64,000 nucleotides of DNA, from assembly GCA_026705605.1 (NCBI GenBank), contig JAPPAK010000006.1, positions 186,001-250,000 of the forward strand. Direction: 5' to 3'. Under the pieces are notes generated by a model. That model was not told the origin of the DNA and searched no databases. It saw nothing but the letters and a program-made list of their open reading frames with translations. Position 1 is the stretch's first letter; each line of letters starts with the position of its first letter. This document shows positions 56,827 to 64,000 of the stretch, piece by piece. The position numbers and the translations under genes were made by a program. This stretch comes from Chloroflexota bacterium (GTDB lineage Bacteria > Chloroflexota > Dehalococcoidia > Tepidiformales > Tepidiformaceae).

Positions 56827-58224
56827 CTAACCCTTGATGAGCGGCTCCAGAGCCGCGCGCGTCACGTCCGCGCTCGTCCCGATGGCGAAGATCACGTCGC
56901 GTCCCACCGGCTCCGGGAACCCGACGACCTTGCCGTCCCGCCGCGTCGCGAGGGTAAGGTCACCTTCCTCAATGACCCCTGCTCCCTCGGTCGCGAAGTT
57001 GCGGTGGGCCGCGGCGAATTCGTCCGCCTCCTCCGCGCTCGTGAAGCGCACACGCGCCACCAGCACGCGTCCGCCGTCGTCGTGCTCGAACACGGTGTAG
57101 CGGTCCCCCGCCCACCCCTTCGCCGCCTCCATCGCGCTCGTGGGAAAATAGAGCCACCCCTGAATGTACGGCTCGTCTCCCATCAGATAGTTGATGAGGT
57201 GGAACTCGCCCAGGGAACCCGCCACCCGCACACGCCAGCCCGCTCCCAGGCTTTCCTGGATCTGGTCCGCCGACAGCGAGGACTCGCCCAGCTCCTCGGG
57301 TTCCCAACCCGCGGCGAGCAAGTCGCGATGGAGGATGAGCGTCGTCGCCGTCGGCGGCTCCGCGAGCATGGCGTTCAGCGCTTCCGTTCCCTCATTCACC
57401 AGCACGAAGCCGGCCCAGCTCGCGCCCGTCCTGTAGGGGAAGTAGAGGGTCCGCAGGACCGGCGCGGGAATCCTGGCCGGCTGGTTCCCCGCGGCCAGGA
57501 AGAACACGCCGCCGGCAGCCGGGAGGGCCAGGGAACGCATACTGTGCCGGTTCGTATGCACGACTGCGTCCCCCTCGACGACGGACGTGAAGGCGAGCTC
57601 GGCGTCGAGATTGCCCGTGAGGCTGTCGAACGTCGCATCAAGGTCGAAGTGGTAGTCCTGCAGGGCGTGGATGATCTCGTGGACCAGCGTCTGTCGCTGT
57701 CTCGGCGCCAACTCCTCCAGCCCCACACCCTCCTTCTCCGTCACCACCCACAGCGTCTTGTGGTCGGTTGAGTAGAACCCCAGCACGAGGTTGAGGAACG
57801 ACGTCTGGATGTCCCAGAGGTGCTCGTCGTCGTCGAGATAGCCCAGCAGGCGGTAGACCTCCGTCAGCGTGTCGGCCTCGGCCCGGTCCTCTTCCGTGAC
57901 CAGGGTGAGGTAGGTGTCCGGCAGGTCGGCGCGCGCCACCGTCAGGGCGACCAGTGACTCCGGCGCCTCCAGCCCCCGAACCTCCGCCACCTCCTCCACC
58001 AGCTCCCGGATCGAGTCCGGGAGCGGCGGCGCTTCTCCGGGTGTGGCCTCTCGCGGCGCTGACTGCTGAGGCGTTGCGGTTGTGGAGGGAGTTGGCGCGG
58101 GTGTAGCTGGAGTGGCCGTCGGGGTGTCGGTTGGCGGCGCCGGGGCGGTGTCGTCGACGCCACACGCCGCGAGCACCAGAGCGAGCAGGAGCGTGGCAAG
58201 CAGCGTTACGACCGTGCGGTTCAT
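56827..58224 (-). CDS. HExxH lipoprotein, tandem paralog 1 of 3
   Basis: Exported lipoprotein of 465 aa, first gene of the tandem. Lipobox LALVLAACGV, short Thr/Pro linker, helix SIRELVEEVAEVRGLEAPE, then TLVHEIIHALQDYHFDL (H182, E183, H186) and AFTSVVEGDAVVH. The end GTSADVTRAALEPLIKG matches the other two. ATG 58224 follows GGAG at seven bases; longer frames upstream are rejected. The tRNA-Glu gene lies divergently upstream. Confidence 0.8.
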   Translation of the reverse strand: MNRTVVTLLATLLLALVLAACGVDDTAPAPPTDTPTATPATPAPTPSTTATPQQSAPREATPGEAPPLPDSIRELVEEVAEVRGLEAPESLVALTVARADLPDTYLTLVTEEDRAEADTLTEVYRLLGYLDDDEHLWDIQTSFLNLVLGFYSTDHKTLWVVTEKEGVGLEELAPRQRQTLVHEIIHALQDYHFDLDATFDSLTGNLDAELAFTSVVEGDAVVHTNRHSMRSLALPAAGGVFFLAAGNQPARIPAPVLRTLYFPYRTGASWAGFVLVNEGTEALNAMLAEPPTATTLILHRDLLAAGWEPEELGESSLSADQIQESLGAGWRVRVAGSLGEFHLINYLMGDEPYIQGWLYFPTSAMEAAKGWAGDRYTVFEHDDGGRVLVARVRFTSAEEADEFAAAHRNFATEGAGVIEEGDLTLATRRDGKVVGFPEPVGRDVIFAIGTSADVTRAALEPLIKG

Positions 58225-58393
58225 GGGTGGCTCCATTCTTGCCCGCTGCACGACCACCCCGCCACACCGGATGCGCTCTCCCGCCGCCCGCTTCCTTACC
58301 CTTGACCGGCGTCCCAGGCGTCGCCCCCGACCCCGCATCCCACCCCGGCGATTCTTGCCCGGTCCGCGCCCCCTGCGCTAGATTGAAGGCGGC

Positions 58394-58470
58394 GGCGCAT
58401 TCGTCTAGCGGCCTAGGACACCGCCCTCTCAAGGCGGAGATCAGGGGTTCGAATCCCCTATGCGCTACCA
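58394..58470 (+). tRNA. tRNA-Glu (anticodon CTC)
   Basis: Acceptor GGCGCAT/ATGCGCT (first pair G-T), D arm TCGTCTAGCGGCCTAGGACA, anticodon stem CCGCC/GGCGG with loop CTCTCAA, T arm AGGGGTTCGAATCCCCT, and encoded CCA (58468-58470). It reads GAG. A weak copy of its 3' end lies about 100 bases downstream. Confidence 0.97.
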
Positions 58471-58688
58471 CTAAGTCTGGTACTCATAACTCCACCCGCC
58501 AGCGCCACCTCGGCAGCGTCCGCGCCCCCGATGGGGCTGTCCTCGAGGCGACGGGCGTTCCTTATGCGCTCCACTGGCGTGGCCACGCAGCGAAGCTGAT
58601 CGCCCTCGCCGAGAGTATGTTCGAGTAGCGCCCCCCGCGACTGAGTCGGGTGATGTAATTCGGAGGGTGCAGATGCTAGCGTGACCCG

Positions 58689-60941
58689 ATGGCAAAGAGA
58701 GGCCGCCCCCGCCACCCGAGCCTGCTGACGCCCGGCGAGCAGCGCGTCCTCAAGGAGCTGCGTCAGGGCGGCACGAATGCTGAGATCGCGGTGAGGCTTG
58801 GTCTCAGCCCGGAGACGGTAAAGACCCACATCGCGAGCATGCTTTCGAAGCTGGACCTCAGGGACCGTGGGGAGCTCGCAGCGGTACAGCTGCAGGAAGC
58901 GGTCGGCCGGTGGCGCATCCTCGGGGTGATGGGGGTTCCTTTCGGGTTTCCTCTCCACATGCGCCCCCTGGTCTGGGCGGGTGCAGGACTGGCAGGAGCA
59001 GCGGGCGCCGCCGGGATAGCCGTCCTCATCGCGGCGGTGCTAGCCAACGGCGGTCAACCTTCCACGGTCCCGCCGGTCTCGGCTCCCACGGCCGAGGCGA
59101 CTTCCTCACCCTCAACTGCACCCCCACCGACGACCACGCCTGAGGCCTCGACCACCGCTACGGCGACGCCAGCGTCCACCGCCACAGCAGTGACCGCGAC
59201 CCCGACCGCCACAGCGCCGGTGGCGACCTCCACGCCAACGCCAATTCCGCCTGCGTCGGCAGACCCCGTGGTCGAAGTGAGCGCGAGCGTGCACACCTGT
59301 GCGTTGCGCGAGTCGGGACAGGTCGTCTGTTGGGGGGAGAACTGGTGGACCGACCCGTGGCCCGCGCCGTTGAACGTCGTCAGAAGGGACGATACACGCC
59401 AACCCGATCCGCTCCCCGGAGAGTATCGCTCGGTAGCTGCCGGCTATGGCTTCACGTGCGCCGTGCGGAAGTCGGGCGAACTGATCTGCTGGGGTCTGGA
59501 CTGGGACAACTTCGATGATCGCAGTCCACCCTCCGGAGAGTATCGCGCAGTCAGCGCGGGCTCCGGTGGGTTGTGTGCGGTGCGGGAATCGGGCGAGTTG
59601 GCCTGCTGGGGAAGCGACTTCTCCGATGTGGCCGGCGAGCCGCCGGGAGAGTACCGGTCCGTGAGCGTGGGTAACGGGCATGCGTGTGCAGTGCGAGAGT
59701 CGGGCGAACTGGTCTGCTGGGGCGAGAACTACGCTGGACAGGCAAGTGCGCCACCGGGAGAGTTCCGTTCGGTGAGTGCGGGCCGAAACCATACGTGTGC
59801 GGTGCGGGCATCAGGAGAACTGGTCTGCTGGGGAGATAACCAGTTGGGTAAGGCAGAAGCCCCGCCAGGAGCTTACCGCTCCGTGAGCGCCGGTTGGTCA
59901 CACACCTGCGCCGTGCGTGTGTCGGGCGAGTCGACCTGCTGGGGGGATCTCTTCGGGGGGCTGGATGCGTTGCCGGGAAAGTACATCTCGGTAAGCACGG
60001 GCCCCATGCATGCATGCGCCGTGCGCGAATCGGGAGGAGTAGCCTGCTGGGTCCCCAACAGTTATCGGGCTCTCTACGGCTCACTGGAGGCCTCTCCATC
60101 AGGAAAGTTTCTCTCGGTAAGCGTGGGCGATGTCCACGCCTGTGCGGTGCGAGAGTTGGGCGGGATAGTGTGCTGGGGACACAACAACTACAAGCAGACC
60201 GATGCTCCGCCGGGAACCTACCGCTCGGTGACCGCCGGTGGGGGCCACACCTGCGCGCTGCGCGACACAGGCGAGGTGATCTGCTGGGGTGGAGAGGGGG
60301 ACGACTATGAAAGCGTGCGCGCGCCGTTGGGTGTCTTCCGCTCGGTGAATGCTGGTGGGCGGCGTACATGTGCAGTGAGGGAAGAGGGTGATGCGGTGTG
60401 CTGGGGGCGTGAAGCTAGCCAGTTTGATAGCCACGAGACCTTCTACGAGTGGGATGGCTCTGCCCGGTCGGTTGGCACGAGTGGCTGGGACGCATGCGTG
60501 CTGAGAGACGGAGGGATCAATTGCAGGTCGTGGCTCAACAGGGCGTACTGGGAAGGGGGAGGCCCTCCGGCACTGCCGGATGCGCCTCCGGGACAGTACC
60601 GCTCGGTGACCGTCGGGGCGTCGTTCGCCTGTGCGGTGCAGGACACGGGCGAGGCCGTCTGCTGGGGAGACAACTCCTATGGGCAGGCGGATACGCCTCG
60701 GGGCGCGTACCGCTTGATTAGCGCGAGCGACGGCTATGCTTGTGCGGTGACGGAGTCGAGCGAGGTTGTCTGCTGGGGAGGCCACGGAGACGAGTTCATT
60801 GCCCTGGATGCGCCTCCGGGGACGTACCGCTCGGTCAGTGCGGGACATGGATACGCCTGCGCGGTGCGAGAATCGGGTGATGTGGTGTGCTGGAAGGTGA
60901 GAGTGTTCGCAGGGGCCAATGTGCCGCCGGAGCTTCAGTAG
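58689..60941 (+). CDS. LuxR-type HTH fused through a membrane helix to RCC1 propellers
   Basis: Protein of 750 aa. Residues ~10-60: GerE/LuxR HTH (LLTPGEQRVLKELRQGGTNAEI, then SPETVKTHIASMLSKLDL). Residues ~98-120: one membrane helix. Residues ~125-190: Thr/Pro/Ala linker. The rest is 14 RCC1-like units (HTCALRESGQVVCWG type), enough for two seven-bladed propellers with paired Cys, like the secreted protein at 19725. There is no receiver domain. It appears to be a one-component membrane receptor that binds DNA inside and a ligand outside. Base composition is somewhat less GC-rich at third positions in the RCC1 part than in its neighbours. Confidence 0.8.
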   Translation: MAKRGRPRHPSLLTPGEQRVLKELRQGGTNAEIAVRLGLSPETVKTHIASMLSKLDLRDRGELAAVQLQEAVGRWRILGVMGVPFGFPLHMRPLVWAGAGLAGAAGAAGIAVLIAAVLANGGQPSTVPPVSAPTAEATSSPSTAPPPTTTPEASTTATATPASTATAVTATPTATAPVATSTPTPIPPASADPVVEVSASVHTCALRESGQVVCWGENWWTDPWPAPLNVVRRDDTRQPDPLPGEYRSVAAGYGFTCAVRKSGELICWGLDWDNFDDRSPPSGEYRAVSAGSGGLCAVRESGELACWGSDFSDVAGEPPGEYRSVSVGNGHACAVRESGELVCWGENYAGQASAPPGEFRSVSAGRNHTCAVRASGELVCWGDNQLGKAEAPPGAYRSVSAGWSHTCAVRVSGESTCWGDLFGGLDALPGKYISVSTGPMHACAVRESGGVACWVPNSYRALYGSLEASPSGKFLSVSVGDVHACAVRELGGIVCWGHNNYKQTDAPPGTYRSVTAGGGHTCALRDTGEVICWGGEGDDYESVRAPLGVFRSVNAGGRRTCAVREEGDAVCWGREASQFDSHETFYEWDGSARSVGTSGWDACVLRDGGINCRSWLNRAYWEGGGPPALPDAPPGQYRSVTVGASFACAVQDTGEAVCWGDNSYGQADTPRGAYRLISASDGYACAVTESSEVVCWGGHGDEFIALDAPPGTYRSVSAGHGYACAVRESGDVVCWKVRVFAGANVPPELQ

Positions 60942-61393
60942 CCCCCCTACCTCGTCGCCAAACTGCCGCAGCAGCCACTCTGCCCGCTCCAGGCGCTCCA
61001 GGACGCAGCAGTGGAGAGCGGCGACGGAGCCGGAGCGCGCCTACGGGTGGCGTGAATAGGGGGAACTTGATGCGATCCCCGGGATCGAGTTAAGTGAGTG
61101 AGTCACTGTACGAGGTGTTGTTCGGAGAGGTGGGACTGGCGTCGGCTCACGTGTCCACCCGCCGAACGGGCGAGAACCTGAACGCTGCGAGGGGCCGCCT
61201 AGGCAGGTGGGGTCGATGGCCGTCTTATAGCGAGACCGCCCAGTGAAAGGTTCGCAGTACGGTACGTGTTGGCCTACCACCCTTCTTCACCACCCCGGAG
61301 TTCCGCCACGCCCCTACCGCCCCCCCGTGCGGTAACGCGCCTACACGAGCCGGCCTGCGCGTCGTGTAGAACAGATTCGAAAGTGAGGTCGTC
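60942..61393. other. Gene-free stretch with structured-RNA character
   Basis: About 450 bases without a convincing coding frame. From about 61050 to 61265 the sequence shows a palindrome CGATCCC-c-GGGATCG (61073-61087) and blocks such as GAACCTGAACGCTGCGAGG, CTTATAGCGAGACCGCC and CCAGTGAAAGGTTCGCAG that recall group II intron domain I or another large ribozyme. No reverse transcriptase gene and no recognisable domain V are present. It may be an intron relic, a noncoding RNA, or chance. Confidence 0.35.
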
Positions 61394-61690
61394 ATGAAGG
61401 GCTACGTCATCGTGGACACCGAGGTCATCGACCAGGAGGCGTACTCCCAGTTCCTGGAGCGGATCCCCGGAGTCGTTGAACGACAGGGCGGACGGTTCAT
61501 CGTCCGCACCAGCGACGCCGAGCCGGTCGAAGGCGGCTGGGCGCCGAAACGCATCGTCATCATGGAGTTCGACAGCCTCGAAGCTGCAAGGAATTTCGTC
61601 ACTTCCGACGAATACACCTCCCAGGACGATCTGCGCCACCGCGCGGCCAAAGCCAGGATCGTGGTCGTGGAGGGCGTCCCCGAGGCGTAG
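61394..61690 (+). CDS. DUF1330 domain protein
   Basis: Small cytoplasmic dimeric ferredoxin-like fold (DABB superfamily) protein of 98 aa. GYVIVDTEVIDQEAYSQFLER, GGRFIVRTSDAEPVEGGW and RIVIMEFDSLEAARNFVTSDEY are the DUF1330 pattern. Function of the family is not known. The amidohydrolase gene follows 92 bases later on the same strand. Confidence 0.9.
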   Translation: MKGYVIVDTEVIDQEAYSQFLERIPGVVERQGGRFIVRTSDAEPVEGGWAPKRIVIMEFDSLEAARNFVTSDEYTSQDDLRHRAAKARIVVVEGVPEA

Positions 61691-61782
61691 CCCCGCCCTT
61701 CCCGCCCCCACGACCCGCTTATGGCCAGTTACAATCCGCATTGCCTTGAGCACAGCCGGGGATAGGCCGGCGGGGGAGAGCC

Positions 61783-62883
61783 ATGACAGCCCGAGTCGTT
61801 ATTTCGGCCGACAGTCACACCGAGAGGTTCCTCGACCTCTCCGAGTACATCGATCCCAAGCACCGTCCCAAGATGGATGAGCTGAACAAGCGCGACGAGG
61901 AGCGGCTCCTCAAGATCCTCGAGAACATGCGCAACCGCGGCCAGGAAACCTCCTACTCCGGGCGGAAGAACACGATGGAGGAGTTCCGCATCACCGTCGA
62001 TCTCGACGACCGGATGAGCGCCATCACCAGCGATGGCGTCTGCGCCGAGGTCGTGATCGAGCGGGGTGGTTCGCGCGACCCCGATGTCGACTTCCTGCGC
62101 GCCTGCAACAGCGCCTACTACCGCTGGTTCAACGAGCACTTCGCCGGCGAGGCCTACCGCTTCATCGGCGTCGCCGCCATCACCATCGGCGACATCGACA
62201 AGGGCATCGAGGAGCTGAAGGAGGCCCACGGTCTCGGCTTCCGCGCCCTCATCCTTCCCGGTTCCCACTACTGGTTCCCGGGCGCCCTGCCGTTCCACGA
62301 CCGCGCCTACGACCCCCTCTGGGCCACCGTGCAGGAGATGGGCATCCCCATCCTCTTCCACCCCGGATTCGGTCGCGAGAACCCCATCCTCCCGGCCGAT
62401 CCCGATGGGCAGGTCTTCAAGTACGGCCCGCTCACCACGCTCGAGCTCCGGGGCGCCCTCAAGCACTTCCTGCTGGGCGGCATCGCCGAGCGCTTCCCCA
62501 CCCTCAACTTCGGCTGGGTCGAGTCCGGCAGCCTCTGGGTCCCGCCCCTGCTCGACGAGTACGACGCCCTCGTGAAGCGCCGACCCGGCGGCCAGAGCCA
62601 GGAGCTGCTTCCCAGCGAGCTCTTCGCCCGCCAGGGCTTCTGCGCCGGCCCCCTCACCAAGAGTGAGGTCGACGCCCGCCACCGCCTCGGTGTCGACAAC
62701 CTCATGTTCGGCACCGACTACCCCCACCCCGAGGGCACCTATCCGCACACCCAGTCGATGATCGACGAGATGTTCGAGGGCGTGAGCGCTGAGGAAACCG
62801 ACAAGATCCTCGCCACCAACGCCGCCCGCGTGTTCAACCTCGACATCGGACGGCTGACAAGCTCGACCGTCGCCGTCGGCTAG
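61783..62883 (+). CDS. Amidohydrolase family (amidohydrolase_2, ACMSD-like)
   Basis: Metal-dependent TIM-barrel hydrolase or decarboxylase of 366 aa. It begins VVISADSHTERF (the DxH-like metal site at residues ~9-11) and has ILFHPGFG (metal His) near 190, LNFGWVESG, and the catalytic Asp in MFGTDYPHPEGTYPH near 308. Members decarboxylate or hydrolyse ring-cleavage products. It ends with a strong intrinsic terminator 26 bases later. Confidence 0.9.
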   Translation: MTARVVISADSHTERFLDLSEYIDPKHRPKMDELNKRDEERLLKILENMRNRGQETSYSGRKNTMEEFRITVDLDDRMSAITSDGVCAEVVIERGGSRDPDVDFLRACNSAYYRWFNEHFAGEAYRFIGVAAITIGDIDKGIEELKEAHGLGFRALILPGSHYWFPGALPFHDRAYDPLWATVQEMGIPILFHPGFGRENPILPADPDGQVFKYGPLTTLELRGALKHFLLGGIAERFPTLNFGWVESGSLWVPPLLDEYDALVKRRPGGQSQELLPSELFARQGFCAGPLTKSEVDARHRLGVDNLMFGTDYPHPEGTYPHTQSMIDEMFEGVSAEETDKILATNAARVFNLDIGRLTSSTVAVG

Positions 62884-62908
62884 ACCGCTCCCGGCACACC
62901 CAGGCAGG

Positions 62909-62944
62909 CCCCGGGCGGTGCGAACTGCCCGGGGTTTTCTGTTT
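62909..62944 (+). terminator. Rho-independent terminator after amidohydrolase
   Basis: Eleven-pair stem CCCCGGGCGGT/ACTGCCCGGGG with loop GCGA, followed by TTTTCTGTTT. The strongest intrinsic terminator in the window. Confidence 0.93.
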
Positions 62945-62955
62945 GCGGGAGTCGG

Positions 62956-63858
62956 TCAGGAGCGTCCGCGCGCGTACGGGCTGATGGCCTCGTTGATCGC
63001 GTCCGCCAGGAGGTTGAGACAGAGGAGCAGGAAGGCGAGCGTGGCGCCCGGGAAGACGGGATACCACCAGGCACGCTGCAAATAGGGCCTGCTGTCGTTC
63101 ACCAGGCCGCCCAGTGAGGGCGTGTCCGCCTCAATCCCGAGTCCGAAATACCCCAGGGCGGCCACGATCAGCACACCGCTCGCGATCGCCAGCGCCACCT
63201 GCACGAGCAGGGGCGGAAGGGCGTTGAGCACGATGTGGCGGAAGATGATCCGGGGCGTGCTGGCGCCGAGTACCTGCGCCGCGAGCACGTAGTCCTTGTT
63301 CCGCTCTCCCAGCATCTGGGCGCGCGCAAGGCGGGTGAAGCCGGGGATGGCGAAGACCGCGATCGCGATGCCGATGTTCTCCAGCCCCTCGCCGAGGATG
63401 GTGAGGATGGCGAATGCGATCAGCAGGCCGGGGAACGCCAGCAGGGCATCCACCAGGCGCATCACCGCTGCGTCCGCCCACCCCCTGATGTATCCCACGG
63501 TGAATCCCGCCATGGTGCCGATGACCGCGCCACTCAGCACCGACAGGAAGCTCAGCACGAGCGCGGCCTGAAGCCCGTGGAGATTGCGGGAGAAGAGATC
63601 GCGCCGCAGCTCGTCGGTGCCAAAGGGGTGATTCCAGGACGGGGACAGCAGCCGCGCGGATGCGTCCTGCGCGATCGGGTCGTGCCAGGCGATGAGCGGG
63701 GCCCCGACGGCCGCCACGGCGATGATGAGCAGCCCTCCAACCGCGATTGCGCCCTGCGGGTTGCGGAGCAGGCGGCGCACGGTGTCGACCCACATCGACC
63801 GGGCCGCGCGCGCCCTGAACGTGGTGTCACCTTCCCGGCCGGTCGCGGCGATACTCAT
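62956..63858 (-). CDS. Oligopeptide/dipeptide ABC transporter permease (DppC/OppC type)
   Basis: Inner-membrane permease of 300 aa with an N-terminal cytoplasmic part, TM1 (residues ~38-60), the typical HPFGTDELRRDLFSR motif near 77, five further TM segments and the EAA-type loop DYVLAAQVLGASTPRIIFRHIVLNALPPLL near 190. It overlaps the upstream permease gene by four bases (ATGA). Substrates of the family are peptides, nickel or sugars; not predictable here. Confidence 0.93.
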   Translation of the reverse strand: MSIAATGREGDTTFRARAARSMWVDTVRRLLRNPQGAIAVGGLLIIAVAAVGAPLIAWHDPIAQDASARLLSPSWNHPFGTDELRRDLFSRNLHGLQAALVLSFLSVLSGAVIGTMAGFTVGYIRGWADAAVMRLVDALLAFPGLLIAFAILTILGEGLENIGIAIAVFAIPGFTRLARAQMLGERNKDYVLAAQVLGASTPRIIFRHIVLNALPPLLVQVALAIASGVLIVAALGYFGLGIEADTPSLGGLVNDSRPYLQRAWWYPVFPGATLAFLLLCLNLLADAINEAISPYARGRS

Positions 63859-64000
63859 CGGACTCTCACCCTCGGGTCGACGAGCCCGTAGATGATGTCC
63901 GCCACCAGGTTCACCGTCACGAAGATGACGACGAGCACGACCAGCATGGTCTGCACGACGAGGTAGTCCAGGCGCTGGATCGCTTCAACCAGGATGCGAC
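63855..64000 (-). CDS. ABC transporter permease (DppB/OppB type), C-terminal part only
   Basis: The last 48 codons of a permease that continues beyond the window end. The visible part (ILVEAIQRLDYLVVQTMLVV, then FVTVNLVADIIYGLVDPRVRV) has the final TM helix and the DPR-x-x end of DppB-type proteins. It is translationally coupled to the DppC-type gene. Confidence 0.9.
   Translation of the reverse strand, partial: RILVEAIQRLDYLVVQTMLVVLVVIFVTVNLVADIIYGLVDPRVRVR

Noticed and set aside
61041-61280. Minus-strand open frame of 79 codons in the gene-free stretch
   Set aside because: No ribosome-binding site, no family resemblance and atypical composition.
60942-61393. Intact group II intron
   Set aside because: No domain V hairpin, no GUGYG 5' end and no maturase gene could be found.

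Overview
The window is high-GC, densely coded bacterial chromosome with no phage, plasmid or transposase genes. The gene mix suggests a Chloroflexota-type bacterium, possibly a Dehalococcoidia or SAR202-like lineage: threonine-synthase-like/NIL/MoaD operon, MoxR-DUF58-transglutaminase operon, membrane-anchored LuxR-type regulators, many lipoproteins with Thr/Pro linkers, and many acyl-CoA, Rieske and thiolase-like catabolic genes. This assignment is inference from gene content only; no rRNA is present. || Layout. 1-2.5 kb: end of a phosphate uptake operon (pstA, pstB, phoU). 2.6-5.2 kb: an MFS exporter, then rplK-rplA. 5.3-10.5 kb: an AhpD-like gene with an in-frame TGA, an acyl-CoA synthetase, a toxin-antitoxin (TA) pair, enoyl-CoA hydratase, DinB and hydrolase genes. 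10.7-11.8 kb: rplJ-rplL on the opposite strand with an L10 leader, so the usual rplKAJL cluster is split and inverted. 11.9-16.5 kb: phosphatase, CitE-like lyase, Cu/Zn SOD lipoprotein, zinc ribbon protein, a second TA pair, aldo/keto reductase. 16.6-21.7 kb: LuxR-type membrane regulator, rsfS, mnmA, RCC1-repeat secreted protein. 21.7-27.8 kb: third TA pair, ZTP riboswitch and purH, tRNA-Ser, envelope proteins, DUF402, MazF-type TA pair. 27.8-35.9 kb: DNA glycosylase, YchF, the transglutaminase/DUF58/MoxR operon, acyl-CoA dehydrogenase, a small metallopeptidase. 36.0-38.1 kb: SAM-I riboswitch controlling a threonine-synthase-like/NIL/MoaD-like operon. 38.2-53.8 kb: TatA, then a catabolic region with a second TGA-containing AhpD-like gene, a TPP lyase, SDR, two thiolase-like/DUF35 pairs, Rieske oxygenase, BrnTA, HpcH/HpaI aldolase, DtxR regulator and a tandem di-iron protein pair. 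53.8-58.2 kb: three tandem paralogous HExxH lipoproteins. 58.4-64 kb: tRNA-Glu, a LuxR-HTH/TM/RCC1 protein, a 450-base gene-free stretch, DUF1330, amidohydrolase and an oligopeptide-type ABC permease pair running off the end. || Main points. (1) Two AhpD/carboxymuconolactone-decarboxylase-like genes (5307-5870 and 40716-41225) each carry an in-frame TGA exactly where the family has the second Cys of its CxxC motif. In both, a perfect hairpin follows with its loop G 21 bases after the TGA (loops GGC and GTC), as expected of bacterial SECIS elements. They are read here as selenoproteins. (2) A SAM-I riboswitch controls a threonine-synthase-like enzyme plus NIL and MoaD-like proteins; the MoaD-like tail is GG-SS, suggesting a sulfur-carrier pathway to homocysteine or cysteine. 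(3) Two LuxR-type DNA-binding domains are fused through one membrane helix to extracytoplasmic beta-propellers. (4) Two apparent enzyme and pseudo-enzyme cases stand out: a di-iron protein pair in which the second copy has lost most metal ligands, and a transglutaminase in which the whole catalytic triad is substituted. (5) Five TA modules occur in 64 kb; four have perfect palindromes at the promoter or start codon, and one (brnT) appears to use a CTG start codon. Selenocysteine machinery (selA, selB, selC, selD) is not in this window and has to be looked for elsewhere in the genome.
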